The position numbers and the translations under genes are program-made. From Pseudocoprococcus catus (GTDB taxonomy: Bacteria; Bacillota; Clostridia; Lachnospirales; Lachnospiraceae): a stretch of 64,000 nt of DNA. Below the pieces are notes generated by a model. That model saw only the letters and a list, made by a program, of their open reading frames with translations, searched no databases and was not told where the DNA came from. Location: assembly GCF_019734885.1 (NCBI RefSeq), contig NZ_JAAXCM010000010.1:1-64000 (forward strand), written 5' to 3'. Of this stretch, positions 63,793 to 64,000 are shown in pieces. The first letter of the stretch is position 1. Every line of letters starts with the position of its first letter.

Positions 63793-63955
63793 GCAGCACT
63801 CCATCAAAATGATGACAGTCATACAGCTCTTAACTGTATGCCCAGCAATATATCTTCCAGGGGATATAAGGCTTCGGCATATCATCCTTTCCAACTCATT
63901 CATCTGCACCTGACTGCATCCTGAGTTCTACTTATATAAATATGCGCCTCTACTT
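63793..63955 (-). ncRNA. Lysine riboswitch (L-box) aptamer
   Basis: Read on the minus strand, conserved L-box pieces occur in order: TAGAGGCGC (63944-63952), GGAAAGG, GCCGAAG, GCTGGG, CTGTATGACTGTCA, and a closing GGAGTGCTGC near 63793-63802. Binding of lysine is expected to favour the terminator at 63733-63759 and stop transcription before dapA. Recognised from core motifs and position; end coordinates are approximate. Confidence 0.85.
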
Positions 63956-63967
63956 AATTACTATTTC

Positions 63968-63996
63968 ATAGTATCACCAAACAACCATCATGTCAA
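63968..63996 (-). promoter_or_regulatory. Promoter of the lysine riboswitch-dapA transcript
   Basis: Minus strand: TTGACA (63991-63996), exactly 17 bp, TACTAT (63968-63973), a few bases before the aptamer. Confidence 0.8.
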
Positions 63997-64000
63997 CAGC

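Noticed and set aside
1-64000. tRNA, rRNA, prophage or integrase genes
   Set aside because: None could be recognised anywhere in the window.

Overview
The window looks like a chromosomal segment of a low-GC, spore-forming Clostridium-class bacterium, most likely a gut Lachnospiraceae. The reasons are AddAB instead of RecBCD, a class III fructose-1,6-bisphosphatase, a SufCBDSU operon, the GGGtGRT/scaffold pair, a DUF5688 protein, a small alpha/beta spore-protein-like gene, and many strong AGGAGG ribosome binding sites. The taxon is inferred from gene content; no rRNA or tRNA gene is present. Nearly all genes lie on the minus strand.

Region 1 (1-19.2 kb) is a surface polysaccharide locus, read right to left: GT4, GT2, an orphan 'FLARDG' protein, Wzm-like and Wzt-like ABC exporter subunits, a HAD protein carrying the same FLARDG domain, GT4, GT2, a GT2-GT8 fusion, a hexapeptide acetyltransferase and an O-antigen ligase/polymerase-like membrane protein. 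It ends in a very large secreted leucine-rich-repeat protein that runs off the left edge. Most of these genes overlap or nearly touch, so they are probably one operon.

Region 2 (19.3-23.1 kb), directly upstream, is regulatory. It holds a LytTR response regulator broken by a run of ten G (nine would restore the frame, so it is a candidate phase switch). It also holds four Crp/Fnr-type regulators in an A-B-A-B order that looks like a duplicated two-gene unit. Both B genes have the same 19-base element, containing a PrfA-box-like palindrome, about 65 bases before the start codon.

Region 3 (23.1-27.5 kb) is accessory: a DUF1653 protein, an HD-CinA fusion ending in a 17-bp minisatellite, an Rpn-type nuclease, and an 850-bp gap. 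The gap contains a near-consensus promoter, two micro-ORFs inside a duplicated module, and a strong terminator, so it is probably a small RNA or micropeptide locus.

Region 4 (26.8-46.9 kb) is housekeeping: Rrf2-sufCBDSU-MBL driven by a promoter with a palindromic operator, LURP-one and YfcE-like genes, a Uma2 nuclease, the GGGtGRT operon, a CPBP protease, a LbH protein, topB, a LUD protein, a Cof hydrolase, and hisS-aspS-glyA. Region 5 (46.9-64 kb) has a DUF5688 gene, a methyltransferase followed by hslO, addB-addA followed by a small spore-protein-like gene, an FMN-binding-like membrane protein, dapB-fbp-nadE, and dapA behind a lysine riboswitch with its own promoter and terminator.

Functionally, the window couples a cell-surface glycan factory to a possibly switchable local regulatory block, next to Fe-S assembly, translation, DNA repair and lysine/cell-wall precursor genes.
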